From positions 1 to 64,000 of the forward strand of contig PXUB01000003.1 in assembly GCA_003009755.1 (NCBI GenBank): a stretch of 64,000 nt of DNA. The letters are read 5' to 3'. The translations under genes and the position numbers were made by a program. The notes beneath the pieces were generated by a model. That model saw nothing but the letters and a program-made list of their open reading frames with translations. It did no database searches and had not been told where the DNA came from. Positions within the stretch are counted from its first letter, which is position 1; each line of letters opens with the position of its first letter. Source of the DNA: Thermoplasmatales archaeon SW_10_69_26 (GTDB taxonomy: Archaea > Thermoplasmatota > SW-10-69-26). Positions 43,971 through 53,116 of the stretch are shown here, in pieces.

Positions 43971-45257
43971 ATGGAGGCGGCGACCGTGACGACCGCCTCT
44001 TTCCTGCTGGGCTTGGCGGCGGCGATCGGCGTGGGCGCGCTCGTCGGCATCGAGCGCGAACACCGGCGCGACCGCACGACCGTCGTCGCCGGCATCCGCA
44101 CGTTCCCGCTGATCGCGATCGCCGGCTACCTGACCGCGCTGCTGGCCGTCGAGTTCGACAGCGAGCTCGTCATGGCCGCCGGTGTCGTGGCCGCCGCCGC
44201 GTTCACGATCGGGTTCTTCTACGTCCGCTACCTCTCGGGCAGCCTCGGCCTCACGACACCGATGGCGGTCTCGGTCACCTTCCTCGCCGGAGCCCTCATC
44301 GGCGTCGACCTCCTGCTCGAGGGCATCGTGGTCGCCGTCGCCGCCACCTTCCTTTTGTTGACGAAGGACCGGCTGCACCAGCTGGCCGAGACCCTGACCC
44401 AGGACGAGGTGATGGGCGCCTTGCAGTTCGTCGCCTTGGCGTTCGTCGCCTTCCCGATCGCGACCGAGTTCGAGGGCCCCTACCTGCGAGGCCTCGTCGG
44501 CGACGGGCGACCGATCGATCTCCAGTGGACCCTGCTCATCGTCGTCGCCGCCAGCGGCCTGGCCTTCCTCTCGTTCCTCGCCATGCGCCAACTGGGCGGT
44601 CGACGCGGGATGGCGGCCAGCGGCGCGCTGGGCGGCCTCGTCAACTCCGAGGCGGCCACCGCCAGCGTCGCCACGATCGCCCAGAACACCACCGGCCTGC
44701 AGCGGGCCGCCGCCACCGCCGTCGTCGCCGCCGCCGGCACCTCGCTGATCCGCAACCTCGTGCTCGCCGGGTTCGCCGACCCGTCGCTGGCGATGGTGGA
44801 ACCGTTCGCGATCGTGCTCGCCGCGCCGGTCGTCGTGACGATCGTGGGCGTCGCCTGGCTGGCCAGCGGCGCCGAGGAAAGCCAACCCCCCGACGACATC
44901 GGGCTGCGCAGCCCGTTCGCGATCAAGCCGGCGCTCACGTTCGCGCTCGTGTTCACCGCCGTCAACGCCGCCGCCTTCTTCCTCCAGCAAGGCGCCGGCG
45001 ACCTCGGCGTGTACGCCACCAGCATCGGCGCCGTCGTCTCCTCCGGCGCGGTCGTCGCCTCCGCCGCCAACCTCGTCTACACCGGCACCGTGAGCCCCAC
45101 CGTCGGCCTGATCACGGCCACCTTGGCCACCATCATCGGGTTCCTCGCCAAGATCGGCGTCGTCGCCTTCGCCAACCGCGGCCTCGTCCGGGACGTCACG
45201 CCCTCGCTCGTGCTCGGCGCGCTCGCCACCGTCGGCGGCCTGCTGTTCGTCATCTGA
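43971..45257 (+). CDS. MgtC/DUF4010 family membrane protein
   Basis: 428 aa, about twelve hydrophobic segments. The N-terminal third has the MgtC signature (GLAAAIGVGALVGIEREHRR, RTFPLIAIAG) and the remainder matches the DUF4010 pattern (GGLVNSEAATASVATIAQ; TLATIIGFLAKIGV). Transport of ions such as Mg2+ has been suggested for the family; the substrate is not known. Confidence 0.82.
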   Translation: MEAATVTTASFLLGLAAAIGVGALVGIEREHRRDRTTVVAGIRTFPLIAIAGYLTALLAVEFDSELVMAAGVVAAAAFTIGFFYVRYLSGSLGLTTPMAVSVTFLAGALIGVDLLLEGIVVAVAATFLLLTKDRLHQLAETLTQDEVMGALQFVALAFVAFPIATEFEGPYLRGLVGDGRPIDLQWTLLIVVAASGLAFLSFLAMRQLGGRRGMAASGALGGLVNSEAATASVATIAQNTTGLQRAAATAVVAAAGTSLIRNLVLAGFADPSLAMVEPFAIVLAAPVVVTIVGVAWLASGAEESQPPDDIGLRSPFAIKPALTFALVFTAVNAAAFFLQQGAGDLGVYATSIGAVVSSGAVVASAANLVYTGTVSPTVGLITATLATIIGFLAKIGVVAFANRGLVRDVTPSLVLGALATVGGLLFVI

Positions 45258-45302
45258 TCCGCGAGCACCAGGCTTTTCCTCGCCGCCACGGTGCCTTCTG
45301 CG

Positions 45303-46148
45303 ATGCCCGTCGCGATCGTCACCGGCGGCCCCGGCACGATCGGGGCCCGCATCTGCGAGCACCTCGCCCGCGAGGGATACGACGTCGCCATCGGTTACCG
45401 CCAAGACCACGAGGGCGCCCGCGCCGTCGCCGACGACGTCGAGGACCGAAGCCAACAGGCGACCACGCTGGCCGGCGACGTCACCGACGCGATGGTCCGC
45501 CGCCGCATCGTGCAACGCACCGTGGACGAGCTGGGCGGTCTCGACCTGCTCGTCAACAACGCCGGGATGCGCGAGACCGAGCCCTTCCTCGAGGTCCCCG
45601 CCGGCGAGCTCGAACGCACGCTGCGCCTCGACGTGGCGGCCGGCTTCCACCTCGCCCAGCAAGCCGCCGAGCCCATGCTCGATGGGGACGGCGGCGCGAT
45701 CGTGAACGTCGCCGCGGCCGCGGGCCTCCGCGCCGACCCAGCCCGGGCCGTCTTCTCGATCGCCAAGGCCGGCGTGCTCGCGTTGACGCGCTCGGCCGCC
45801 GTCGAGCTGGCGCCCGAGGTGACCGTCAACGCCGTCGCGCCCGGGTTCGTCGCCAGCGCCGACGACACCGACCGGGCCCCGGGCGAGCAGACGACCGTCG
45901 AGGAGCAGACCCCGGCCGGGCGATGGACGAGCGCCGCCGAGGTCGCCGACGCCGTCACCTACCTCGCCCAAGCCCCGGCCACGCTCACCGGCGAGGTGCT
46001 CACACTCGATGGCGGCCTGGCCAGCCAGCTGTACCCGGCCGGGGACGAGACCGACCGGGCCGGGGACGAGGAGCTGGGCCCCGGCATCGAGCAACGCATC
46101 GAGGGCCCGCCCGAGGAAGCCGTCGAACGCCACGAACGCGATCGTTGA
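45303..46148 (+). CDS. Short-chain dehydrogenase/reductase with altered catalytic residues
   Basis: 281 aa SDR fold. Cofactor motif VTGGPGTIGARIC (about 6-18) and NNAGMRE are present. The usual catalytic Ser and Tyr are missing: the Ser region reads NVAAAAGLRA and the YxxxK motif reads FSIAKAG, keeping only Lys. It may be non-catalytic or use other chemistry. A C-terminal acidic extension of about 35 residues follows the normal SDR end. GGCTTTTCC lies 28 nt before ATG 45303, favouring it over GTG 45291. Confidence 0.8.
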   Translation: MPVAIVTGGPGTIGARICEHLAREGYDVAIGYRQDHEGARAVADDVEDRSQQATTLAGDVTDAMVRRRIVQRTVDELGGLDLLVNNAGMRETEPFLEVPAGELERTLRLDVAAGFHLAQQAAEPMLDGDGGAIVNVAAAAGLRADPARAVFSIAKAGVLALTRSAAVELAPEVTVNAVAPGFVASADDTDRAPGEQTTVEEQTPAGRWTSAAEVADAVTYLAQAPATLTGEVLTLDGGLASQLYPAGDETDRAGDEELGPGIEQRIEGPPEEAVERHERDR

Positions 46149-46358
46149 GCCGACCGCGGACGAGGGCCAGCGTGGACGAGGGCCATCGGCCCCACGCTGG
46201 TCGGGCCCCGGCCCGCCCACCTCGCCGACGATCGGGTCACCGGCGAGACCAGCAGCGAGCGGGACGTGCTCGTCGTCTTCGCCGCCGAGGAGGCCGACCG
46301 CCAGGACACGCCCGCCCCCGCGGCCGCCCTCGCCGCGATGGCCATCGTGGGCGCCGCG

Positions 46359-46368
46359 CTCCTAAACT
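46359..46368 (+). promoter_or_regulatory. TATA-like element of candidate ncRNA
   Basis: CTCCTAAACT has its A/T core (TAAA, 46363-46366) about 25 nt before 46389, where the closing stem of the structured element begins, as expected for an archaeal TATA box placing the start there. Confidence 0.45.
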
Positions 46369-46384
46369 GCCGGACGTGTTTTGC

Positions 46385-46647
46385 TTAAGCTCTCGCGCCG
46401 GTCTGAGCGAGGTAAGGTCGCGGAGCCCGAGGAAGGAAACCCCTGTGGGTTTTCGACGGATGCTGGGGGCGACAACGGCCGAGCACCGGTCTGCCACGCA
46501 GACCGGTCTCGGCTGCGTACGGATCTTCGATCCGGGCGAATCCAGCGATCGGCCACCGGCCGATCGGTGGAGAATACGAATCTCCGATTCGTGTGAACCT
46601 TCGTCTCGGCTCCGCGCTTTCACCGCCTGAGGGCGGCGAGAGCTTAA
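46385..46647 (+). ncRNA. Candidate structured ncRNA, class unknown
   Basis: The ends pair perfectly over 12 nt (TTAAGCTCTCGC 46385-46396 with 46636-46647). A second long-range stem joins GCGGAGC-CGAG-GAAGG (46420-46436) with 46598-46615. Between lie five hairpins with tight loops: 46437-46452, 46478-46513 (15 bp with one bulge), 46520-46534, 46546-46566 and 46576-46592. No protein reading is convincing. The conserved motifs of RNase P RNA and SRP RNA were looked for on both strands and not seen. An alternative is a miniature inverted-repeat element with TTAA flanks. Confidence 0.65.
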
Positions 46648-46735
46648 CCCAAGCATGGCCGGCAGTCTAGCTCGACGCCGCTGAGACGAGCGTCCGGTCG
46701 GACGTTGAAGACCCAGCCCGTGCCTAGCCGGCTCG

Positions 46736-48673
46736 ATGCCGGGGACCGTCGCCGAACAGCTCGTCGAGGATCACCTGGTCGAGGGAACGATGGAGCCGGG
46801 CGAGGAGATCGCGCTCGCGATCGACCAGACCCTCACCCAAGACGCCACCGGCACGATGGTGATGCTCGAGCTCGAGGCGATGGGCATCGAGGAGATCGAC
46901 ACCAACCTCTCCGCCCAGTACGTCGATCACAACCTCATCCAGGAGGACAACAAGAACCCCGACGACCACCTGTTCCTGCGAAGCGCCGCCGAGAAGTGGG
47001 GGCTTTGGTACTCGCCGGCCGGCAACGGCGTCTCCCACCCCGTCCACCAGCAGCACCTCGGCGTGCCCGGGCAGACGCTGCTCGGCTCGGACAGCCACAC
47101 CCCCGCGGCGGGCTCGATCGGCATGCTGGCCATGGGCTCGGGCGGCCTCGACGTCGCGATGGCGATGGCTGGGGAACCCTACTACGTCAACATGCCCGAG
47201 ATCTGGGGGGTCGAGCTCCGCGGCGAGCTCCCCGACTGGTGCAGCGCCAAGGACGTCATCCTCGAGATGCTGCGCCGCCACGACGTCGACGGCGCCCTCA
47301 ACCGCATCATCGAGTACCACGGCCCCGGGCTCGCGGACCTCTCGGCCATGGACCGTCACGTCATCGCCAACATGGGCACCGAGCTGGGCGCCACCAGCAC
47401 CGTGTTCCCCGCCGATCGGGAGGTCCAGCGGTTCCTGCGCCGCCAGGACCGCGCCGGGGACTTCCAGCCGGTCACCACCGACGACGACGTCACCTACCAC
47501 GCCACGGAGACGATCCACCTCGACGAGATCGAACCGATGATCGCGTTGCCCTCCAGCCCCGGCAACGTCGAACCCGTCGCCGACGTGCAAGGCGAGGAGA
47601 TCTACCAGGCCTACATCGGGTCCAGCGCCAACCCCGGCCTGCGGGACTTCGGCGTGCCCGCGGAGATCGTCGACGGCCACCAGATCCCCGCCGACGTCAG
47701 CTTCGACGTCAACCCCACCTCCCGCCAGATGCTCGAGAACCTCATCGACGGCGGCCACCTCGGCCAGCTGCTGCGATCGGGCGCCCGCATCCACCAGGCC
47801 GGCTGCAACGGCTGCATCGGCATGGGCCAAGCCCCCGCCTACGGCCGCAACAGCGTCCGCACCGTGCCCCGCAACTTCCCCGGCCGCTCGGGCACCCGCG
47901 AGGACAGCGTCTTCCTCGTCAGCCCCGAGACCGCCGCCGCCAGCGCCCTGACCGGCGAGATCACCGATCCCCGCACGCTCGCGGACACCCACGGGATCGC
48001 GTACCCCGAGTGGAACGAGCCCGACGACATCATCGTCGACCGCGCCAACCTCCGCCCACCCAGCCCCGACGGCGCCGGCGAGCTGCACAAGGGACCCAAC
48101 GTGCGCTCGCTGCCGGAGTTCGAACCGATCGAGCCACCGCTCGCGGGCGAGGTCATGATCCACGTCGGCCACGACATCTCGACCGACGAGATCATGCCCG
48201 CCGGCTCCAACGTGCTGCCGTTCCGCTCGAACGTGCCCAAGATCAGCGAGTGGGTGTTCGACCAGCTCGACCCGGCCTTCTACGATCGCGCGATCGACGC
48301 CGAGGGCCCCTGGGTCGTCGTCGCCGGCCGCAACTACGGGCAAGGCAGCTCCCGCGAGCACGCCGCCCTGGCGCCCTACCACTTGGGCATGCGGGCCGCG
48401 ATCGCGATGAGCTATGCCCGCATCCACTGGCAGAACCTCGTCAACTTCGGCATCGTGCCGCTCGAGTTCCTCGACGAAGCCGACTACGAGGCGATCGACC
48501 AGCGCGACGAGCTGGCCTTCCCCGCCATCCGCGAGGAGATGGCCAGCGGCCACCGCGTCACGGTCGAGAACCGCACCCAGGGCACGACGTTCGAGGCCGA
48601 GCACGAGCTCAGCGACCGCCAAGTGGACGTCGTCCTGGAAGGCGGCCTCATCCGGGACTACAAGCAGCGCTGA
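46736..48673 (+). CDS. acn: Aconitate hydratase, Aquifex/archaeal ~650-aa type
   Basis: 645 aa, converting citrate to isocitrate in the TCA cycle. GSDSHTPAAGSIGMLAMG (about 120), the cluster-ligand segment HQAGCNGCIGMGQAP (about 345) and the C-terminal swivel domain with GRNYGQGSSREHAA (about 525) are present. In the segment where many aconitases have GSCTN, this protein has YIGSSANPG, so the first iron-sulfur Cys is not in the usual place; this may be typical of the subfamily. GTTGAAGAC lies about 28 nt before the ATG. Confidence 0.87.
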   Translation: MPGTVAEQLVEDHLVEGTMEPGEEIALAIDQTLTQDATGTMVMLELEAMGIEEIDTNLSAQYVDHNLIQEDNKNPDDHLFLRSAAEKWGLWYSPAGNGVSHPVHQQHLGVPGQTLLGSDSHTPAAGSIGMLAMGSGGLDVAMAMAGEPYYVNMPEIWGVELRGELPDWCSAKDVILEMLRRHDVDGALNRIIEYHGPGLADLSAMDRHVIANMGTELGATSTVFPADREVQRFLRRQDRAGDFQPVTTDDDVTYHATETIHLDEIEPMIALPSSPGNVEPVADVQGEEIYQAYIGSSANPGLRDFGVPAEIVDGHQIPADVSFDVNPTSRQMLENLIDGGHLGQLLRSGARIHQAGCNGCIGMGQAPAYGRNSVRTVPRNFPGRSGTREDSVFLVSPETAAASALTGEITDPRTLADTHGIAYPEWNEPDDIIVDRANLRPPSPDGAGELHKGPNVRSLPEFEPIEPPLAGEVMIHVGHDISTDEIMPAGSNVLPFRSNVPKISEWVFDQLDPAFYDRAIDAEGPWVVVAGRNYGQGSSREHAALAPYHLGMRAAIAMSYARIHWQNLVNFGIVPLEFLDEADYEAIDQRDELAFPAIREEMASGHRVTVENRTQGTTFEAEHELSDRQVDVVLEGGLIRDYKQR

Positions 48674-48924
48674 CCGCTCGCCGACCCTGCCCAAGAGCCG
48701 AAGTGAGAGGAGGGGAACACGAAGCCGGGTGCAGGGAGAGGACATCGGCCCGCCGGGCGCCGCCCGAGCGGCCAGTCTCTCCGTCGCGCTGCCTCGGAAC
48801 CCGCTGGCCGGGGGTCCCTCCTCGCGCTCCTCGATCTCGTCTCGGTCAGCCGCAGCGAGCGGCCAGCGGATCCCCCCTCTCCGTGGCCGGGAACTGAAAC
48901 GACGGAGGCCCGTTCGCTGAGGTG

Positions 48925-49419
48925 ATGCAGCGCCACGAGGCTCTCGCCGACCTCTCCCGCGATCACCACCGCGGGCTCGTGTGGGCCAAGCGCCTGAGCG
49001 ACGCCGCCGAGGACGAGGCTGAGGCCACCGCCGAGGCCTTCGTGGCGTTCTGGGACGACGAGCTGGCCGCCCACGTCACCGAGGAAGAACACGTTCTGTT
49101 GCCGATCTACCAGCGCCACGTCGACCTCACCGAGGACGAGCTGGTCCTCACCATGCTGGCCGACCACGCCTGGTTCCGCGACCGCGTCCCCGACCTCCGC
49201 ACCCGGTCGAGGGAGGGCCAGCCGCTGGGTGAGGCCCTCGCGGAGCTGGGTCGACGGCTGCACGACCACGCCCGCATGGAGGACCGCGAGCTGTTCGGTC
49301 GCATCGAGGAGACGCTGGCCGAGGACGAGCTGGCCGAGGTCCACGACCGCTCGCGCCGGTTCCGCCGAGCCCACCGTGGCGAGGGCGCCATCGGTCCCCG
49401 ACCCACGCGCGAGGACTAA
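48925..49419 (+). CDS. Hemerythrin-like domain protein
   Basis: 164 aa four-helix protein. Candidate diiron ligands are spaced as in hemerythrin HHE domains: LSRDHHRGLVWAKRL (about 10-25), HVTEEEHVLLP (about 52-62), LADHAWFRD (about 80-88) and LHDHARMEDRELF (about 113-125). Likely binds oxygen, NO or iron, or senses them. GAGGTG immediately before and overlapping the ATG resembles a Shine-Dalgarno sequence. The 250 nt upstream hold nothing recognisable. Confidence 0.82.
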   Translation: MQRHEALADLSRDHHRGLVWAKRLSDAAEDEAEATAEAFVAFWDDELAAHVTEEEHVLLPIYQRHVDLTEDELVLTMLADHAWFRDRVPDLRTRSREGQPLGEALAELGRRLHDHARMEDRELFGRIEETLAEDELAEVHDRSRRFRRAHRGEGAIGPRPTRED

Positions 49420-49871
49420 ACCGCCAGCGGGTCGACCAGCTCCTCACGCATCTCCTCGAGGTGGTGCCGGGTGTCCCATCGAAGGATCCTCTCGACGATC
49501 GGGCGCGTGGCGCCGGAGATCCAGGACAGCGGCCCTCGCGGGTCGACGTCGGCCACGAGCGAGACCTGGGTCCCCTCGGGATCGAACGTCGGCTCGAACG
49601 TGTAACGCGCCCGGAACGTGGCCCACGTGTTCTCCCCGAGCAGCTTGACCGTGTTGCCGCGCTGCTGGGCACGCACGCGCTCGGTGAACACCGGCAGGCC
49701 CAGCCACTCGACGCGGTCCTCGATCACGTGGGCGCGCTGTTCCTCCATCACGCGGCGCTCGATCCCGGGGACGAACGTGTGATCCCGCTGGCCCTCCCGG
49801 TAGTCGGTCCACCACGACAGGGCCCGTTCGGGATCGACGCCGGCGACGGTGTCCTCGAGCTCGACGCGCAC
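49416..49871 (-). CDS. SRPBCC/START-like domain protein
   Basis: 151 aa. Predicted helix-grip fold: a first strand with ELEDTVAGVDPERALSWWTD, central TFRARYTFEPTFDPEGTQVS strands, and a long C-terminal helix (PIVERILRWDTRHHLEEMRE). Such proteins bind hydrophobic ligands or act as cyclases; the ligand is unknown. GACTAAAGC lies about 26 nt before GTG 49871 (leaderless). A second SRPBCC gene is at 60334. Confidence 0.75.
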   Translation of the reverse strand: MRVELEDTVAGVDPERALSWWTDYREGQRDHTFVPGIERRVMEEQRAHVIEDRVEWLGLPVFTERVRAQQRGNTVKLLGENTWATFRARYTFEPTFDPEGTQVSLVADVDPRGPLSWISGATRPIVERILRWDTRHHLEEMREELVDPLAV

Positions 49872-49948
49872 GCTGACCCAACCTGGGGCTGATGCTTTAG
49901 TCCCACGAAGCGAAGGCCGTGGGCGCCCTCGGGTCGGCCCTCGAGGCG

Positions 49949-50992
49949 TCAGATGCTGTCCACGATCAGGTCGTCGAACGCGGCCACGCGTTTGCGCCAC
50001 TCCTTGGGGTGGACGAAGCGGCTCACGGCGGCCACGTTGGACAAGATCGCGTTGCCGTCCTGGGGCGTGAAGCAGAACCCGCTCACGGTCGAGCCGTCGG
50101 TGTGGATCGACTCGCGAGCGATGACGCCCTGGTTGAGGATGCGACCGAAGGGCCCGAACTGCCGCCCCATGTTGAACACGAGGTCGGCGTTCATCTTGTC
50201 GGTGAGAGCGATGTACTCGTCGTCCTCGAACCGGGCGATCGCCTCCTCGCGGGTGACGGGGTCGTCGAGATCCAGTTGGAACCAGATCGTGTGCATGAAC
50301 TGCGTGGGGACCTTGATCGCGGAGGAGAACAGGTCCAGATCCTGGTCGCGGGTCCCGTAGAGGTCGACGACGTCCTCGGCGTGGTGGGTGCCCTCGTCGG
50401 CGTCGTGGACGCTGAGCTTCGGCGCCAGCGGGCCCGCGCCCTGCTGGCCGACGTCGGTGGCCCGACGGATGCAGACCACGCGCCCGCTGTCGAGGGCATG
50501 GCCCCCGTCGCCGAGCGCGCGCACGATCGCGGCGATGTTGTGCGTGTTGCAGGACACGATGTGCACGAACCGGTCGTCCACGGCGTCGAGCACGTCGTTG
50601 TTCACGCCCAGCGCGAACGGCGTACCGAACCCGGCCTCGCTCCCCTGCGCGAGGAAGCCCTCGGGGCCGTCCATCGTCTCGTAGGTGGGCTTGCGGTCCA
50701 GCGCGATCCCGCTCGGCGTCGCCTCGACGACGACGGTCGCCTCCTCGACCGTGCCATCGAGCTCGCCGTCCACGTCGAACCCCGACTGCGCGAACTGCTT
50801 GCGGCGGTCCTCGTCGACGACGAACTCGGCACCCGCCTCGCGGACGCGATCGACGAGCGGTGCGTCGCTGCGTCGAGGGGTGTGCTTGGTGAACGTGACG
50901 CGGTCGAGGCCCAGCTCGGTGCCGCGGTCGGCCAGCAGGTAGGCCAACGGGGCCCCGATCGTGCCGGCACCCTGGATATGGACCCGGGTCAT
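49949..50992 (-). CDS. gap: Type II glyceraldehyde-3-phosphate dehydrogenase
   Basis: 347 aa archaeal phosphorylating GAPDH, interconverting glyceraldehyde-3-phosphate and 1,3-bisphosphoglycerate. N-terminal Rossmann motif VHIQGAGTIGAPLAYLL, and the catalytic Cys in HIVSCNTHNIAAIVRAL (about 140). The C-terminal NVAAVSRFVHPKEWR also fits. TTTATAAGG (51018-51026) is an excellent TATA box about 29 nt before the ATG at 50992. Confidence 0.92.
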   Translation of the reverse strand: MTRVHIQGAGTIGAPLAYLLADRGTELGLDRVTFTKHTPRRSDAPLVDRVREAGAEFVVDEDRRKQFAQSGFDVDGELDGTVEEATVVVEATPSGIALDRKPTYETMDGPEGFLAQGSEAGFGTPFALGVNNDVLDAVDDRFVHIVSCNTHNIAAIVRALGDGGHALDSGRVVCIRRATDVGQQGAGPLAPKLSVHDADEGTHHAEDVVDLYGTRDQDLDLFSSAIKVPTQFMHTIWFQLDLDDPVTREEAIARFEDDEYIALTDKMNADLVFNMGRQFGPFGRILNQGVIARESIHTDGSTVSGFCFTPQDGNAILSNVAAVSRFVHPKEWRKRVAAFDDLIVDSI

Positions 50993-51082
50993 GCTTGGGC
51001 CAACCACCACGACCATCCTTATAAAGGTTGCACGACGGTTGGTGCCCAAGCAGGTCGTCGCTATGGATGGCGGGCCGACGGT

Positions 51083-51655
51083 TCACCGCTTGCAGATGTC
51101 GACGAAGTTCTCGAAGATCTCCTCACCGTGCTCGGTGTGGGAGACCTCCGGGTGGAACTGCAATCCGTACAGCGGGCGCTCGCGGTGGCGCATCGCCTGC
51201 ACGCGGCAGGCCTCCGAGCTGGCCAGGGTCTCGAAGCCCTCGGGCACGGTCGTCACCTCGTCGTTGTGGCTCTCCCAGACCTGGCTGCGATCGGGGAGGC
51301 CGGCTAGGATGTCGTCCTGACCGACCCCGTCCTCGAGCACCAGCTCGGTCTTGCCGAACTCCGGCGTCTGGGCCGCCTCGGCGCGCCCGCCGAAGTGGCC
51401 GGCCATGAACTGGTGGCCCGCGCAGATGCCCAAGATCGGCACCTCGGCCTCGTCGAGGTAGGTCCCGCACTCGCCCAAGGTGTCCTCGAGCCCGATGCGC
51501 GGGGACCCGCCCGAGAGGACGAGACCGTCCACGTCGAGCTCGGCCAGCGGCGTGTCGTTGGGCACGATCTCCGTGTCCACCCCGAGATCGCGCAGCGTGC
51601 GCCACTCCCGGTGCGTCCACTGCCCTCCATTGTCGATGACGACGATGCGGACCAC
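51083..51655 (-). CDS. guaAA: GMP synthase subunit A (glutamine amidotransferase)
   Basis: 190 aa class I glutaminase that supplies ammonia for XMP to GMP conversion. Nucleophile Cys in LGICAGHQFMAGHFGG (about 77) and the His-Glu pair in LQFHPEVSHTEHG (about 168-172). Archaea encode the synthetase subunit separately; it is not in this window. GTG start; CTTAAG at 51691-51696 may be the TATA element. Confidence 0.9.
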   Translation of the reverse strand: MVRIVVIDNGGQWTHREWRTLRDLGVDTEIVPNDTPLAELDVDGLVLSGGSPRIGLEDTLGECGTYLDEAEVPILGICAGHQFMAGHFGGRAEAAQTPEFGKTELVLEDGVGQDDILAGLPDRSQVWESHNDEVTTVPEGFETLASSEACRVQAMRHRERPLYGLQFHPEVSHTEHGEEIFENFVDICKR

Positions 51656-51946
51656 GGTCGGCTCCTATCCCGACCAAGCCTCCCTCCGTTCTTAAGCGAT
51701 TCGTCGTCGGCCCCCGCCGTGGACCCCGGGCTGTCTCGTTAAGCAGGGGCCGCGAAGGACACGAGGGATCGCCACGGCCACGAAGGGCCTGTGACTCGCC
51801 GCCGGGCGGCGTTGTCACGGCAGCTGCTCGCCTTTGTGCCCTGCGTCCCTTCGCGTACTTGGTGGTCCCCCCCGTTCCTTATCCTTACAGCGCGCGTGGA
51901 CCCCCTCGCGTGGTTTTTCAACGATGCCGACGTTGGTCGCGCCACC

Positions 51947-52675
51947 ATGGCAGCACCGATCGAAGACCTCGAGCCGCCGGTCCTCGTCGTCAACTACAAG
52001 GTGTACCCCACGGCGCTGGGCGAACGCGCCCTCAGCCTTACACGCGAACTGGAGGAGGCCGCCGCCAGCTACCCGGACGCCACGCTCGCCATCGCCCCCA
52101 GCCACCCCGACGTCGGCGCCGTCGCCCAGGCCAGCGACCTACCCGTGCTCGCCCAGCACGCCGACGGCCACCGACCCGGGTCCGGTACCGGTCGCGTGCT
52201 GCCCGAGAGCCTCTCCGACCGAGGCGCGATCGGGAGCCTCATCAACCATGCCGAGCGCCAGGTCACCGAGAAGGAGGCCAACCGGTCCGTGGACCGCCTG
52301 ACGGAGAAGGGCATGGCCGTCATCGCGTGCGCCGAGGACGTCGAGGTCACGCGCACGATGGCCTCCCTGGAACCGACCTATGTCGCCATGGAGCCGCCCG
52401 AACTCATCGGCGGCGACGTCTCCGTCACCAGCGCCGATCCCGGCATCATCGAGGACAGCCTCGAGGCGGCCCAGGAGATCGATCCCGACGCCCGCATCCT
52501 GTGCGGAGCCGGCGTCAAGGACGCCGAGGACGTGGCCAAGGCTCGCGACCTCGGCGCCGAGGGCGTGCTCGTGGCCTCCGGGGTCACGAAGGCAGAGGAC
52601 CCGACCCAGGCGGCCCGCGACCTGCTGCGAGGCGCCGTCGAGCCGGCAGCGACGCTCGAGGGAAGCGAGAAGTGA
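51947..52675 (+). CDS. tpiA: Triosephosphate isomerase, archaeal type
   Basis: 242 aa, shorter than bacterial enzymes as usual in archaea. VVNYKVYP contains the active-site Asn and Lys; the electrophilic His lies in INHAERQV (about 100) and the catalytic Glu in AMEPPELIGG (about 148), followed by the phosphate loop GAGVKDAEDV. TGGTTTTTC lies about 30 nt before the ATG. Confidence 0.92.
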   Translation: MAAPIEDLEPPVLVVNYKVYPTALGERALSLTRELEEAAASYPDATLAIAPSHPDVGAVAQASDLPVLAQHADGHRPGSGTGRVLPESLSDRGAIGSLINHAERQVTEKEANRSVDRLTEKGMAVIACAEDVEVTRTMASLEPTYVAMEPPELIGGDVSVTSADPGIIEDSLEAAQEIDPDARILCGAGVKDAEDVAKARDLGAEGVLVASGVTKAEDPTQAARDLLRGAVEPAATLEGSEK

Positions 52676-52723
52676 AGAGGAGAGAGAAGAGGGGAAGCGG
52701 CCGGAAACCGGCCGAAGTGGAGG

Positions 52724-52909
52724 TTACGACTTCCGCAAGTACGGAAGTCCGGTCGAGTCGTTGACGCCAACCTCGTAGCCGTCAGGCAACTTGGATTGGC
52801 TCCCGGACTTCGGTTCGTCCTTGGAGAAGAAGTAGATCGTCTGCTCCCCACCGTTCTTCAGATCCACGTTGCGGGAATAGAGTGTGTACCCGTTGTGCTC
52901 GTACGGCAT
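52724..52909 (-). CDS. Small conserved protein of unknown function
   Basis: 61 aa: IYFFSKDEPKSGSQSKLPDG and YEVGVNDSTGLPYLRKS. The motif set IYFF...PxGYxVxxNxxTGLPxLKK is shared by many short bacterial and haloarchaeal proteins of unknown role. GCTATACCA on its strand lies about 25 nt before the ATG. The ATG at 52909 was preferred over an upstream start because it begins the conserved region. Confidence 0.75.
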   Translation of the reverse strand: MPYEHNGYTLYSRNVDLKNGGEQTIYFFSKDEPKSGSQSKLPDGYEVGVNDSTGLPYLRKS

Positions 52910-53116
52910 CCCTTGCACCCGACGGTGGTATAGCGTGGCCAGGCATGAAGGTTCCGCTTTCCCTCCGGGGAAAGCGGTCCTCACAAGGGAAACAGCCGAC
53001 GGCAGCGGGGTTGACGCCGAGCGTCACCGCGATCCGTCCCCACGCGGTGTGGATGGGGCCCATTGAAAGGGCCGAAGGGAATATGGCAGGGAAGGCATGG
53101 AGGCCTGTCCCCTTCG

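Noticed and set aside
46149-46384. Open frame following the SDR stop, reading ADDRVTGETSSERDVLVVFA and AALAAMAIVGAALLN
   Set aside because: Protein-like in part, but there is no start codon between the SDR stop and the frame, so it cannot be supported as a gene.
46385-46647. RNase P RNA or SRP RNA
   Set aside because: Size and closed fold suggested them, but the universal core motifs of either RNA were not found on either strand, so the class is left open.
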